Source: Anaeramoeba flamelloides
Taxonomy: Eukaryota > Metamonada > Anaeramoebidae
Assembly: GCA_027625915.1 (NCBI GenBank)
Contig: JANTQA010000010.1
Location: forward strand, 310,001 to 374,000
DNA: 64,000 nt
Direction: 5' to 3'
How positions within the stretch are numbered: position 1 is the stretch's first letter; the number at the start of each line of letters is the position of its first letter. The translations under genes and the position numbers were made by a program. Positions 10,055 through 23,140 of this stretch are shown here, piece after piece. The notes under the pieces are model-generated. The model was given only the letters and a program-made list of their open reading frames with translations. It was not told the origin of the DNA and did not search any database.

Positions 10055-13000
10055 ATGAGTGTTGAACACAAACCTTTCGTTACTTCAGTCCAATTCCAAT
10101 TCAATAAAAGCAAACCCGATGTTGGTGAATTTTCACTTAAATCTAATAGGCTCCAAATTAGGAATAAAACAAAGCTTCTTGATTTCTTTTTAGCACCACA
10201 CCAAACTGTTACACATAACGTGCAGTCTTTTGGTGTTACTTTAAACCTAAGCAGCACAAGTTTTCTAATTTTCACTTGTGAAAAACAAAAAAATTCAAAA
10301 GAATTATACCTCATGATCAAGCAGCAGATCTCTGGAATTAAACGTTCTTTAAATAAATTTAAAGCCAGCAGACAAATGGATCGTGCTTCCAAAGCAAAGC
10401 AATTAAACCAAGAACTACGTGATCAAGAGGGGTACCAAGAAGAAATGAAATCAAAGTATAGATCAGCTTTAAAGGATTCGAAACTTGGGCTGTTTATTGC
10501 TGACTATTCCTTTTCTGGTGGTGATTTTATTATTGATAACAGTATCAAGGTGACAGCAAAAAAATTAATCTTTTCTCAAGAACAACAACAACAAACAGTT
10601 TTCGTGTTAAGACCAACAACAAAAGTGAGTGAAAGATCATTTTTTTTTTTTTTTTTTGTTTTTATCTTCAATTTCTCAACCACACTTTTGAACAAGAAAG
10701 AATTTTATAAATGGCCAAAAGAAGAAAAAAATTTAAAAAAAAATTAGATTTTTCCTCTTTTCTTCTTCATTTTGAGATTTTTTCTTTTTTAATCAAAAAA
10801 AAAAAAAAATACGATCCTTTTTGCCAACCCCAAATCCCAAATTAAAAAAAAAAACACTTCAATAGATAACCACTAAAAAAACAAATACTTGGGGTTATTC
10901 TTTGGACTGAAAAAAAAAATTCCACTTTTTTCTATTTTTTTTTGCTTTTTTGAACAAACAGTTTTAACTTTTTTTTCTTGTAATTTATTTTCAAACAACT
11001 GTTTTAAATTTTAATTAATTCAAACAATTTCCGTTCCAGTCGCAGTCTTCATAAAGAGAATAATAACTAACCAAGTTTTTCATAAAGACCTGTTTAAAAA
11101 AAACTAAACAAAAAATTTTATTTTTTCCAAATAAAAGAATTAATTATAAACCAGGGTAGTTTGAAATTCTTTTTATTAATTAATTTTCATGAAACGATAT
11201 AACTGTAAGCTTAAATTTTCTTTTTGAATGGAAATTTAAGTTTAAGAATAAATACTATTTGTTTCAAAATAAATGGAACAAAATTTTCATTCAACTTCCA
11301 TAAAAAGATTTTGATAAGTGAAGTAAAATTTCAAATTTTTAATTCTGAAAATCAGCTTAAATTATTAAACACGTTTTTACAATTTGGGGTTTGATGACTA
11401 TTGTAAATATTGGGATTTTTGTTATTTTTGGAAAGCTAAATGAAAATTTTGATCTTTTTATTTTGCAATTAACGAGCATGAAAAAATAAAATTGAAAAAA
11501 AAAAGTTAGACAAAACTACTACATTCCTTTAACCTTTCATCTTTAATAATAAAGTTTATTCACAATATAATCAAAATCCGAGAACTTTAAATTCATGGGA
11601 CTATTGTATTTATTATTGTTAGTATAACCAACTTTTTTAAGGTTCCTAGTCTTGAAAAAAAGGTATTTTTCGGGTAAAAATTACAAATAAACTGAAGAAT
11701 GAATTATAGTTTAAGGGTCTAATCTCATTAAATTTTTCTAGCTAAATTAAATAGAGATTGAGAAAATTTTTTATCAATTATTTAGATTTGAAAAACCCTA
11801 TTTATTTTCAATATTAAACTAATTTCTAGATAAGGAACCCTTATTTCGAAATTGGTCAAAAAAAAATAATAGAGACTAGTCCCTTAATTCAACTCGGGGG
11901 TATTTACTTTGACAGATAATAAAGAATAGTTTTGAAAACATTGTACTCATCTAATAAAACCGAAACAGAGGAAAAAAATTCCTGATGATAATTATTGAGA
12001 GTGTCCGTCAAGTGCTGTCAAGCGCATAACTTTTTTTGAGAGTTTTCGGTTTTTTTTGTGAAGTGTTCTAGGTTTTTTTGAGGTTTTCTGTTTTATTAGT
12101 GAAGCGTTCTAGGTTTTTTTTACTTTTTGAAATAAACAGAAAATTTTAATAAATTTTGGGTTTATTTCGAAAACTCAAAAAAACCTAACGAAAATCTATC
12201 GATTTTCCAAATAAACAGAAAACTCAAGAAAAGCTAAAGGCGTTTTTTTTTACTTTTTGGAATAAACTGAAAATTTCAAAAATTTTCTGTTTATTTCAAA
12301 AATTAAAAAAAACCTAACGGAAAATCAAAAAAAAATAAATTTTTTTCAATTTATATCAATAAATAATTCCATAATAGTCAAAATAATTGATTCTCCGTTT
12401 AAAATATATTTATTAAATTTAAAATACTTTTAAAATATAATAAAATAACCTCTTAACTGTGAAAAATAAAAATATTCAAATTTTTTACTATTAAATTTGA
12501 AAAAAATCTTAATAGAAAATTGGATTTTCTAACTTAAATTGTTAAATATCTTTAAAAGTATTATTTTTAACAAAGATCTTTTATTAACTAATAGTGTTTA
12601 TTATGAGTGAAGTTATCAAAAAGTGAAAAATTAGACAATGTTTGATTTTTTTTTGAAAAAATTTTTTCATCATCGTGTTAACAATAGAGAGATTAGTTTT
12701 TTTTTAATTTGAGAAATTAAAAAAACCTAAAGGCAGTTTTGATTTGATTTTTATAAATTCTGGAAAAGCTAACGGAGGTTTTTTTTACTTTTTGAAATAA
12801 ACTGAAGAAGTGTAATTTACACTTCTTCAAAAAGATAAAAAAAAAAAAAAAAAAAAACATTATTTATTTTTTGCTTGAATTTCATTTTACAAACAACAAT
12901 ACTAATTTATGAATACTTGTAACAAAAAAAAATAATTTTATTTAATTTTATATTTTTGATAATCTATCTAAACTTTTTAATATTATAGATTCTTGACAAA

Positions 13001-14008
13001 AATGATTCTGAATGTATTGTTCAGATTTTCGAAGGGGTATACATTACAATAATTTTCAAACATAAAGTAATTTGCGACACGTTTATTAAAATACTAAACA
13101 AACGATTAAAATACATTAAATCGGTTTCTTCATTTCAAAATAGTTATATTGTTCAAGAATTCTCTATAGAATTGAAACCTCTCAAAAAATATAAATTAAA
13201 AATTTTACATAATAGAATCAGCATACGCTCAAAGCAAATCCCAGTTATAAACATTCCTTTTGATAATGAAATAAATTTAAAATATAATTCACAATTTCCA
13301 ACACAATTAATAATTCAGCCAAAAGATTATAATGCAAGATTATTTAAATTTACAAAGCCTATTGAAAGAGATCGTTTTCTTGAAATTTATTTTTTTTCTA
13401 ATCAGGATTATTTACAGAAAAAGAGTAAAAAAGAACAAAAAAGGAAAGAAAAATTACAAGACAAAGAAAAACAAAGGAAAAAAATTGAAAAAGAAATTGA
13501 AAAGAAAAAGAAAATTCAGCAAATAGAAAAAGAAAAAGAAATTAAAGAAAAAGACAAAGAAATTGAAAAGGAAAAGGAAAAGAACATGGAAGAGGAAATG
13601 GAAATAGAAAATGAAAGGAAAAGGGGAAAGGAAAAGGAAAAGGAAAAGAAAAAAGATAATGGAAAAGAAAAAGAAATAAAGAAGAAAGAAAAAACTTCAA
13701 AATCAAACAAAAAATCAAAATCATTTAAAGTTGAAATTTCAGAAATTGGAAAAATTACTCAGGACTTAAAATTGATAGACGCTCTTAAGGCAAATTTAAT
13801 GATTGATCGCGAAGCAATTAAAATTGTCCGAGAGGACAAATTAAAAACAAATTTTAAATTAGATGAAATAATTGTTGAAACCTCAGATAAAATTGCCAAA
13901 ATTGAGTTTTTAGATAAGAAAAGAGAAGGAAATCTTTATATTCAATTTAAATCAGTCGAAGAAACCAATAAATTTTTTAAAATAATTAATTACTTTTTAT
14001 TAAAATAA
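10055..14008 (+). CDS. Unrecognised protein with four PH-like domains, two exons joined across a 2.36-kb intron
   Basis: Proposed join: exon 1 10055-10624 (ATG, 190 residues) and exon 2 12989-14008 (TAA), giving 529 residues. The donor GTGAGT at 10625 and the acceptor TATAG ending at 12988 are both phase 0. Exon 2 is open from the acceptor but has no in-frame ATG near its start, so it needs an upstream exon. I read PH-like strand-strand-helix patterns at about residues 5-100, 150-240, 250-335 and 448-529. The second is completed only by the join (IKVTAKKLIF before it, IVQIFEGVYITIIFKHK and a terminal helix after it). A Lys/Glu-rich coiled segment fills about 332-440. Function unknown; PH-like folds usually bind lipids or proteins. 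Alternative: exon 1 uses a short 72-nt intron (10625-10696) and stops at 10747, leaving 12989-14008 as part of another gene. That option needs an AAG acceptor, unlike the TAG used by nearly all other introns here. Confidence 0.55.
12001..12335. repeat. Modular hairpin repeat (in the intron of the PH-like gene)
   Basis: Begins GTGTCCGTCAAGTGCTGTC, then successive blocks ending in AGGTTTTTTT or AAAAAACCTAACG. The block of the form TACTTTTTGAAATAAACAGA with its reverse complement makes a hairpin; adjacent blocks repeat the design. Related copies at 12.7, 15.6, 16.0, 27.6, 30.1, 32.9 and 63.2 kb. Confidence 0.75.
12695..12840. repeat. Modular hairpin repeat, partial
   Basis: Contains the hairpin TTTTTTTTAATTTGAGAAAT / AATTAAAAAAACCTAAAGGC, then TTCTGGAAAAGCTAACGGAG and the TACTTTTTGAAATAAACTGA block, cut off by a poly-A run. 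In the PH-like gene intron. Confidence 0.6.
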
Positions 14009-15599
14009 TTCTTTTTGGAAAAAAATTAAGATCAAGATTAAAATGAATCAATAAAAATGAATATTTTGCAAAATGTTTCCACAAATTAAAAAATAAAAAT
14101 AAATATTATTTCTTTTTAAAAAAAAATCAGAAAGTAAAAAGGAAGTATTTTCTAAAGTTACATTCTTTTTATAATATAGAAAATATTAATTCTTCGTTTT
14201 GATTATTTTCTTATGGTTTTATTTTATTTACATTCTTTTCTTTTTTTGATACAACTACCTTCTTTTATTTCTTCAAATTTAAACTAAACAAAGATCTTTT
14301 TTATTTTTTCATTTTTATTTTTCATTTTTTTTTTTTTTTTTTTATTTGGAATATTTTCTTAAAAAATTATTTTAAATTATCTTAGAAAAAAGTTTTTTAT
14401 TATTCAGTTATATTTAGATTATTAAAAAAATATAAAGAGTTCACAATTTGATTCTTTTTTGAAAATAAACTCAAATAATTCTTTTTTTGATTCCATGGAA
14501 TCAAATATTTCTTTTTTCATCCAATTATAAGTCTCAACTCATTTCTTGTTTACATTCATTTTTACAAGGAATCACATAATTCTCAAAATTTAATAATTAA
14601 TAATTTTTTTTTTTATTTTCAAAAAAGAATTTATAATATCTCTAAAAAATAAATATTTGAGGTTTTTTTTCTTTTGAAATTTTATTTTTTATCATCTTTT
14701 TATTAATTTAGATATTATGAAGTTTTATTACAGATAATAAAATTATTTTTCTTTGAAATCAAATCAAAGGATCCTTTTTTTTTTTTAATAGAGTTTTGTT
14801 ACCAAATAAAAATTCTTTTTTTGATTATATTGAATCAGAATAAAATAATTTTTAATATTTTTGAAAAAAGTACACTTCAAAGGGACTTGTACAAGTGTAA
14901 AATTTTTTATATAAATTGATTGGATTGGAATCATTTTAATATTATTTTTCGATTTTTTTCGAATTTTGGAGATTATAAAAATTCCAAAAATCGAATCATT
15001 TTGGGAACTATAAACATATATATCAAATTTAGATTTATTTATTAGTTCAAAAACTTAGAATTAAAAAATATATTTTTTATTATTTATATTCTTACAAATA
15101 TATTCTTGGGTAAAAGTAATCAATAAAATTATATTAATGATGATTAAACAATGCTATAGACAAATATAATAAACCAAGACCGAGTTTGGATGTAGACTTA
15201 AATATTGGAAATTAACAAATACAATTCAAAGGTTATCAACAAAAATTATTTTAATAATATAAATCTAGAACAAAATTATTTTTATATTTGTCAAGAAATA
15301 AGTAAAAAATCTGAAAGAAAAATAATTTAATTAAGAAAAAAACACTAAATTGAAAAAATCATAAATGAAAATATTAATGATTTAAATAAATATTTATCAT
15401 TTTTTACAATATCAAAAAATTAAACCAGTTAAAGATTTTGTAACATTTAAATTTTAATAAAATCTACGTAAATAATCAAAAATTATAAATAGTATCTTTG
15501 ATTACTAACCAAAATATGGATTAAGTATTTATCTTCCCATTGGCAAATAATAAAGAAAATTATTATTCTTAATTTAAATTTTATAAACAAAAAATTATA

Positions 15600-15895
15600 C
15601 AATAGGGTAGTGCTTTAGAGTGCCTAGGTTTTTTTTTTTTTTTTTTTTACTATTTGGAATTAATTGAAAATTTAAAAAATTTTCTTATAATTTCAAAAAG
15701 TAAAAAAAAAAAAAAAATAACCCAATGGGGGTTTTCTCGATGTTTTCCATTTTATGAAGAAAATCTATTGATTTTACAAATAAACAGAAAACCCGAGAAA
15801 AGCTTAATGGCAGTTTACCAAGATTCAAAAGAATCAAATAAAAACCCTGAATTCGATACTATCCTTTTAAATTTTTGAAAAGACAGCGTGAGTGC
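15600..15895. repeat. Modular hairpin repeat
   Basis: Starts GTGCTTTAGAGTGCCTAGG, then an expanded T-run hairpin, the AAATCTATTGATTTTACAAA block, AAACCCGAGAAAAGCTTAAT, and a GATTCAAAAGAATC block, and ends near GAGTGCCC. A 74-codon open frame inside it is a by-product. Confidence 0.65.
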
Positions 15896-16035
15896 CCATA
15901 AATTTACATAGAATGTTGTTTTTGCCTCTTTTTTTTTTTTTTTTTTTTTAATTTACAAAATGAAAATAACCTTTAGATGATTTTCTTTTCATTTTTATAA
16001 GAATATATATATATTTATATATATATATAATCTAA

Positions 16036-16205
16036 ATGCAGTTTTCTTGGGGTTTACTGTTTTATTTGTGAAGTTTTCTAGGTTTTTTTGAGATTTTCTA
16101 TTTTATTTGGAGAACCTAGAACACTTCACAAATAAATAGAAAAGTCAAAAAAACCTAACGAAAATCAATAGATTTTACAAATACACAGAAAACATAATAA
16201 AACCG
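16036..16205. repeat. Modular hairpin repeat
   Basis: Blocks GGTTTTCTTGGGG-like, TTTATTTGTGAAGTTTTCTA and the inverted partner CCTAGAACACTTCACAAATA, followed by CCTAACGAAAATCAATAGAT. It folds on itself almost end to end. Confidence 0.65.
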
Positions 16206-17900
16206 GTTGAAAAGTGCAAATATTTTTTTAATATCAAAAATATACCAAAAATTAAATAAATTTTATGTTTTTTAAAAAATTTCAAAAAACTTTTATCAAA
16301 TAATGCAAAAAAAAAATAATTTTTTTAAGGTGGAAAAAAGAAAAATAATTAGTTTCGAAAATCATTTTATTTAACTTCTGAATTGACCAATTTTCTTAAA
16401 TAATGATTTCATCTTTTTAATAAATTATTATTTTTTTTTTTTTGCTGAAAATCTCTGTGATATAAATATTTCTTTATCCAATTTTTTTCATCCTTAAAGG
16501 GTACGGTTTTCCATTAAAAGTTATTCCATGATTGTTAAAAAAATTTATCAGTCCAATTATTCAATTAATTGATATGATTTTTTGTTATCAAAGAAAACTT
16601 TTCTTCCCATTTTATTCAAAGTTTAAAAATATTTTTTAATTATTTCCTCTTTAGAAAAAAATAGGAAGTATACTTTTTATAACAAACTCAATTTATCATT
16701 GAATTCTAATTTTATTTCAAAAATCACCATTTAATAATTTTTAATTTGAATTGATAAGAAAAATATCTTTACTTTTTAATTCATCCTTGTATATACTATT
16801 GTGTTTTTCTTTTTTTAAAAAATCATAGTTGATGAATTTGATTTGTTTTTATTAACACATATTTAGAATTCTAAAATTTCAATTTTTCAGTAAGATTTAC
16901 TTAAATTTGGTTTCGATGTATTATTAATTCATTTCAATATTTATTTACACTTAATCATCTTATAAAAATGAGTATTTGTTATTTTTTTTTATGATTTCGT
17001 CAGAATTATAATTTTGAAAACGCTATCTTATGTAATTAAAGGAATGAACTATTTGCACAAAAATTGCTCTTCTTACACTCCAGAATCTACACTATATTTA
17101 AATGTTGAGTTATTCACTTTATTAAAATCGAAAACTTGATAAATGGTTCTAATACTAAAGGTTGGCCCTTTACTTTATTTTCACAAAAAACTTTCAAAAG
17201 TTTTAATTCTTAAAAAAATTTCACTTTTTTTCAAACAGAAAACTTGATATAAGTTCTAAAAAGATCCTCATATTTTTAAAACAGTTGTACCAAATTCCTT
17301 TCAAATTAATTTGAAGTTCATTTAATTTTCCAACAGAAAACCATGCATATTATAACCCTATATTGATCACTAATTTCATTCAAAAATCATTTTCTATTCA
17401 TCAACTTTGAACCTAAATTTCATTTGATCGATATTTTAAATTCATCAAATAAACCCATATAAGCACTAGATTTTTGTCATGATGTGTTTAATAATTGTTT
17501 AATTTTTTTTGGCTCGCTTTGTATAAAAATTTTAAAAGAATTTTATTTGTTTAAATTCGAAAATGTACATTGTAAGGAAGTTGATTTTTGAAATGCTTTG
17601 AAAATAGATTTAGTAAATGTAAAAAAAAATGGAAATTGAACAAAAAATTTTTTCAATTCAATTTTTAATTTAATGTTCGAGAAAAAAAAAAAAAAAACTT
17701 AAAATAATTAAATAGCTAAATGTAATAAAAGGATCAAAGTTAGATTTTAAAATAAAAAATTAACTGATTTAAATTTTATAATTTTTTTTTTTTAGTATTT
17801 TTACAAGTCACAAGACAAAAAATAAATCTCCAAAACATATAAAAAATAATAATTTAAAAAAAAAATAAAAATTAAATCAATTCAAATTCATAAGGTATGT

Positions 17901-19157
17901 TTAATTTTTACCAGAAATAACTGGAAGGTCTTGGGCGTGTTTTCCGATATCTTTGGAGTCTTCTTTTGGGGGGAATACAGTAATAACATCTGGTTGTTCA
18001 ACAGAAACACCGATTTTGCCTTCTGGATCGTATGGTTGCATAATTCTTACTTTGACACCAAACATACCTTGTTTCATCATGATGTGTCTAACTGCAATGT
18101 CAACCATGTCCTCTGCTGGCTTACCTGCCTTCAACATGTATCCGTCTCGGAATTTGACACCTCTTGCTCTTTGTCCTCTAAGCTTTCCTGCAACGGTGAT
18201 TTCAATACCTCGGGCTCCTCCTTCCATTGCGAATCTCATGGCACCGTAACAGGCCCTAAATAAATTTTAATTGTATGGGTAGTAAACATTGAATTTTTTT
18301 TTTTAATAATACAAAAAAGGTTAGATTAATTGTTGTTCATAGGGTTGAAGAAGAATGGTTACAAAAAAGAAAAAGATTGAAATGGAATACAGAATACCTA
18401 AAAGATTACAAACCTTCTGACTGGAAGTCCAGCAAGTAATTTAAATTTAATTGATTCAGCTTGGGATGCAGCTGATAAGGATCTTCTTTCAACACGATCT
18501 GCATAAAGTTCGATTCCTCCTTCCTTAAATCCAAATCTTTTTTCAACAAGAGACGTGAGTTCTCTAATTCTTCTCCCTTTTTCACCTATTAGGAGTAAAA
18601 ATTGTTGTTTAGTTAGTTTTTTCAATTCAACGTTTATTGGTTCATTGGAAATACGGGATATTCAGTCAGTTGTTAAACAAAAATAAGGGTTCAATAAAAA
18701 AAAAAGCAAGCAAAAATAAAAAAGAAAAAGAAAAAAAAAGTTGTTTTTGGACTTGTTTCTTTTTCTTTTTCTTTTTCTTTTTTCTTTTTTCTTTTTCTTT
18801 TTCTTTTTTCTTTTTCTTTTTCTTTTTTCTTTTGTTTTTTTCCATTTTTATTTTTATTCCTTTTCTTATTCTTTTTCTTTTGTTTTTTTTCATTTTTGTT
18901 TTTGTTTTTCTTATTCGAGTTTTTTAAAATTAGAAAGAAAAGTTTATCCTCTGACTTAGATCAAAAAGAAAGAATTACTTACCTAAAACTTTTTGAGGAG
19001 CAGTAGTTTTAAGAACAACATCAGTTCTTGAAGCAGTTACTCGAACATCTAAACCAACATAACCGTCTTCACCAATTTCTCTTTCAAAAAATTCACCAAG
19101 TTCTGATTTGAAGACTCCATCACCAACAAATTTCTTTTTCTTTGAGATTTGTGTCAT
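17901..19157 (-). CDS. RPS3: 40S ribosomal protein uS3 (RPS3)
   Basis: Three exons: 19157-18983, 18585-18414 and 18255-17901, total 702 nt, 233 residues plus TAA. Introns are 397 nt (donor GTAAGT) and 158 nt (donor GTTTGT), with acceptors AATAG and TTTAG; phases 1 and 2 join perfectly across conserved protein. The start is set by [20 protein letters not shown], matching the eukaryotic uS3 N-terminus. The KH domain follows with [17 protein letters not shown] spanning the first junction. The C-terminal uS3 domain includes [18 protein letters not shown] and [19 protein letters not shown]. It is a component of the small-subunit head at the mRNA entry channel (established for the family). The C-terminal tail after the core is short (about 25 residues, Asp/Lys-rich). 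Intron 1 carries a long pyrimidine tract. The MTQ start is preferred over in-frame upstream codons, which are hydrophobic and absent from the family. Confidence 0.96.
18757..18845. repeat. Pyrimidine microsatellite (CTTTTT/CTTTTC)n in RPS3 intron 1
   Basis: Nearly pure pyrimidine on the plus strand, continuing loosely to ~18,910. The 96-codon Phe-rich and Lys-rich frames here are artefacts. Confidence 0.9.
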
Positions 19158-19469
19158 TGATTTTGGATGAAATACTGATAAGTAAAAAAATAAAAAAAAT
19201 ATAATCTTCATTGAAAATTTTTTAAACATCTTCTTTTATTTTTAGCACTACTTTGGTTTCTTTAAGAAAGAAGGTAATTGAAACACCAACTTTACTTCAT
19301 ATTCGAAACTAATATGATTAGGTTTTTTGTCATAATTGAGATGAACTTCTTGATTATATTTTTAAGGTAACAACACCTTTTTGTTTGAAAACTTGTGTTG
19401 TTTTAATTAAACACTTATTAGAGTTTTTCCCTTTAAGCAGAGCTAATAATTTTAAAACTTTTATTTTAT

Positions 19470-20370
19470 TTGAAAAATACATGAAAATAAATGAAATCTT
19501 GAATCCTTGAAGATCAGAAAAAATTGATATTGCAGTTTATTCACAAATAGAATATATAATTTCTTGAATATTAAAGGACTCAGTAATATTCTTTTCCAAT
19601 ACTCAGATTATAAACAAAGCATTTTTATTATTTAAATAAGTTAATTGATAAAATTTCTTCTTTTTTTTATTAGAATTAATAATTTGAATTAATTTTATTT
19701 GTTTTAGGAGTATTTAAAAAGTTGAGAAATATTTGTAAAACCTTTTGATACTTATAATCATTGGGTTATTAACAATCAACAATAAAAGAATTAAGAATAG
19801 GTTTATTAATTATTGATTAAAAATGATTAATCAAATCGTATTTCTTTTGCTTATAAGTTGAATGCTCCAGATTTTAAAATATTATTTGGGAGAATTTTTA
19901 ATTTGATTTTTTGGATTAGTTTCTTGTATTTTTCTTTGAAAAAAAAATTTAAAAAAAAAATTTTTGAAAAGTTCTCAAAATAAAAAAATTAAATTTTTAT
20001 CAAGTTTATATAAAATTATTCTATTTTTATGAATTTAATAGTTTTTTTTATATTGGGTTATTTTCAAACTGAGTGGTTTAATTTTTATGGTATTTTTTAC
20101 TACAAATCTATCACATTCAATAAGATTTCTTTTTTATTCAATGAAAATAATTATTTTATAAATAACGTGGAAATATGTTGAATTGTTCAACTTTTCGAAA
20201 AATTCGAAAAATTGTCTGACTTTTTTTGAGAAAATAATGTCAGTATAATACTTTAAAAGGAAGTCAAGATTTCTAGTAATCAGATTTTTAAACTATTTTT
20301 CAACTTCAAGTTAAATAAAAATTATTTTGAATTTTACTATTAGATTTACTCAAAGATTTTTTTTCGTTAA
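19470..20370. repeat. Diverged ~900-bp duplication, copy 1
   Basis: Collinear at moderate identity with 46,060-46,960: AAAATACATGAAAA, ATCCTTGAAGATCA, ATTGAGAAATA-like and TTATAAGTTGAA-like blocks in the same order. Both copies sit a few hundred bp upstream of a minus-strand gene (RPS3 here). No coding content readable. Confidence 0.5.
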
Positions 20371-20433
20371 AAAGTTACTTAAATAAATTGATGTTTTATA
20401 AGGTTGTATATTGAATAAACTATGGACAAACAA

Positions 20434-20630
20434 TTTCAAAAATTGTGACTCGCCTGGAATAAGAAATTGAAAAAAATAGTATCCTTTAGTATTCAAGAAC
20501 AACTAATAATTAAATCTGATTGATAATTCACTTTTAAATTATTCTAAAATTATATTAAAAACTGATATTTTAAAAATTAAAAAAAAAATAAACCAAAAAG
20601 TACAAAAAAATTGAATCACAATTTTTGAAA
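20434..20630. mobile_element. Short inverted-repeat element, GTGACTC family, copy 1
   Basis: Begins TTTCAAAAATTGTGACTCGC and ends TTGAATCACAATTTTTGAAA, its near-complement. The inverted copy is at 54,653-54,852, where the internal AGGATA/TATCCT and TATTCAAGAACAA blocks also match. Homology extends ~45 bp beyond the right end. Confidence 0.55.
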
Positions 20631-20639
20631 TGAGCTTTA

Positions 20640-22500
20640 TGGATTTTTTATTGCTTAACTTTCACTGAAAAAAAGTTATCAATAAGATTTTTTACTAATA
20701 ATAAATATACACTTTAAAAGACATAATATCGTCTCAATTTTCTTATTGATTATTTTTCCTGATGAAGATCTTTTTTTTCCACTAGATCTTTTGCGATCAA
20801 AAAAAAAAGAAATCGAAAAAAATAGAAAAAGACAAATTTTTCGAAAAAAAAGAAAAAGAAAAAGAAAAAAAATAAAAAAAGCAGAACAAAAAAATACAAA
20901 ACAAGAAAAAATGATTCTGATCCAGAATATGAGATAAACCCTCAAAAATATATATATTAATATTATAATGTAGGCCAAAATTTTTGGAATCTTGTTGATA
21001 ATATTTATCAAATTTTGTATTTTCCAATCTAATAGTCTAAGATACCAGTTAATTATATTTTTTCATTTGAATTCATTTTATTTTGTGAATACATATCATT
21101 TTCTAGAAAAAGATATTTTTAACAAAAAACTGAATTCTTTGGAAAAAAAAGTATTTTAACTTACCTCACATATACATATTTTTATTAAAGAAAATAATTT
21201 AGAAAATATATTATCTTTCAAATTAATTTTAAAATTTTCTAGAATTACTAAATCTTTATATTATTGAATATTTTTTTTCAGAGGAAATTTAATAGTTCGT
21301 TACTTTATTTGAACTATAAAAAAATTTACAAAAAAAAAACAAATTATTGATTAATAATCAACATATGAGAAAGAAAAATTGTTCATAGATTAAATCAAAA
21401 TAATTTTTTTTTTTTGTGATTGGATTTTTGATTTTATATATTATATTAATCAACCCCAGTAAAAACGTCACAATAATGATTTTTTTACAATATATTGCAA
21501 CATGGAATAATTATATAAAATCAAAGACTTTATATAATCCCCATTCCAAAAATTTTGATACATAAAAATCAAAAAACGACATAAAAATTCAATTTAAACT
21601 ATTTTTCTAAACATAATATTAAATCTCCTTAATATTGTCTAGTATTTATTTTTTTATAATATAAATAACTTTTTGATCCAAATAAAAAAGAAAAAAGAAA
21701 AAATAATCAAAAAAAAATTGTGAAACAAAATCATGAAATTGCATTCACACAAAAAATAATTAGAAAATTTTAGAATTTTTACAACAATTATAAATCTGTA
21801 AAATGATTAGATATCATCAAATAATTTTATTTGCTTTCTTCTCTTATAAAGAACCTAACTTTAACCTAATATCAATCATTGAAATAAATCCAGATCTAAA
21901 TAAACCGATTATTTAATAGAGTAAAAGGGAATGAAATCAACTCAGAAATTAGTAAATATTGGTAAAAATAGTTGGTAAAAACAAAATTATTTCTAAATTA
22001 AATGTAAAGTGTACTATTTTTTCCTTTCAGATGTTTAAACTAGGTCATTTTTTTTTAAAATCTGTACATTATGAACCCTATTGGTATTCAATATTTTTTT
22101 ATCCCTATTTAAACAATTATTTATAGAAACTAAATTAAAAAAAATAAAGGTATCAAATTTTTTAAATTTTTTTTAATATCAGAACCGCAAAACTATTAAT
22201 TAAGAATAATATCTTGATTAACTTATTATCATATTTTTTTTCCCCTATTTTTTTTTTTTTTATTTTGGAGAATTTTCAAAATTAAAGTTAAAATATAGAT
22301 CTCTTATTCAATTACTTGTTTCGAATGAAAATTTCTATTTCTTCTTGAGAATTTAGTATGTGAATGCAAAAAAATCGATTTTAAAAGAAGTTTATTCAAG
22401 GTTTTAACCCCCATTTTTCCCAATTAATTGTTAATTATTGGTTTTGTTTTAAAATTTTAATTTTCAAAATCTTTCCATCTAAAATTTCAATTTCCTTTAT
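20640..22500. other. AT-rich DNA without recognised genes
   Basis: Only Lys- or Phe-rich frames from A/T runs (for example 20,679-21,011). Nothing supported. Confidence 0.6.
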
Positions 22501-22511
22501 TTTTTTTTATT

Positions 22512-22715
22512 ATGAATTCTAAAAATAATGATAAAGGTTCAATATCTTTTATTTTCTTTTTATTTCACATTGAAAATATTTTTAAAAACAATAAATCGTT
22601 TGAAAACAAAGATCTTACAATTGGTGAATTTTTTTCAATTCTATTATTAGATATTTTATTGATTAAAAATATTACTTTTTTCTGGATTACACGAAACTTT
22701 CAAGGAAAGGAGTAA
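22512..22715 (+). CDS. Small hypothetical ORF
   Basis: A 67-codon frame with a genuine ATG and TAA stop, starting MNSKNNDKGSISFIFFLF and containing FENKDLTIGEFFSILLLD. It is rich in Ile/Leu/Phe/Asn, as random AT-rich frames are. It stands alone among repeats with no splice-linked partner seen. I do not recognise it; probably noise, possibly a short gene. Confidence 0.15.
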   Translation: MNSKNNDKGSISFIFFLFHIENIFKNNKSFENKDLTIGEFFSILLLDILLIKNITFFWITRNFQGKE

Positions 22716-23140
22716 ACTTTCATAAAAAATGGATTTTTCATTGAAAAAAATCACAGCACATGTGGATTTGTCACATTAGAAAGAAAAAATCTATTTTCTT
22801 TTTGCTTAAATGTGTTAAAATTTCATAACATATTTTAGTACTAATATTTTAATTTTCACAATTTGTTAAAAAAAAATATAATGTATATCACCGAAAAAAA
22901 AAAAAAAATAAAATCAAGAATATGATCAAAATTAAACACTAAACATTATATAGTTTAAAAATGTATATAAATATTGAAAAATTATAATGATTAAAATATA
23001 ATATTTTATTCAAAAAAAAATGGAATATTTTTAATTTTCCAAATTAAAATAAAAAAAGAAACGACAATTTGACGAAAAAAAAAAAAACAATCAATGATAT
23101 ATTCATAATAATATTTATTATTACAACATTTATTAATTTA

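Larger units (their letters stand above)
14009..17900. other. Intergenic AT-rich DNA
   Basis: Contains two modular hairpin repeats, long A/T runs and a (TA)n tract at 16,003-16,029. No gene seen; 17,160-17,310 weakly resembles 33,360-33,480 (TTTTAAAACAGTTGTACCA). Confidence 0.6.

Noticed and set aside
10697-10747. Short second exon KEFYKWPKEEKN for the PH-like gene
   Set aside because: Possible, but needs an AAG acceptor and a 72-nt intron, and leaves the second PH-like unit truncated and exon 12,989-14,008 orphaned; kept as the alternative.
16003-16029. Promoter-like TATATA tract
   Set aside because: Simple TA repeat far from any gene.
18637-18959. Phe-rich and Lys-rich ORFs in the RPS3 intron
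   Set aside because: Produced by the CTTTTT microsatellite in both strands; no varied residues.
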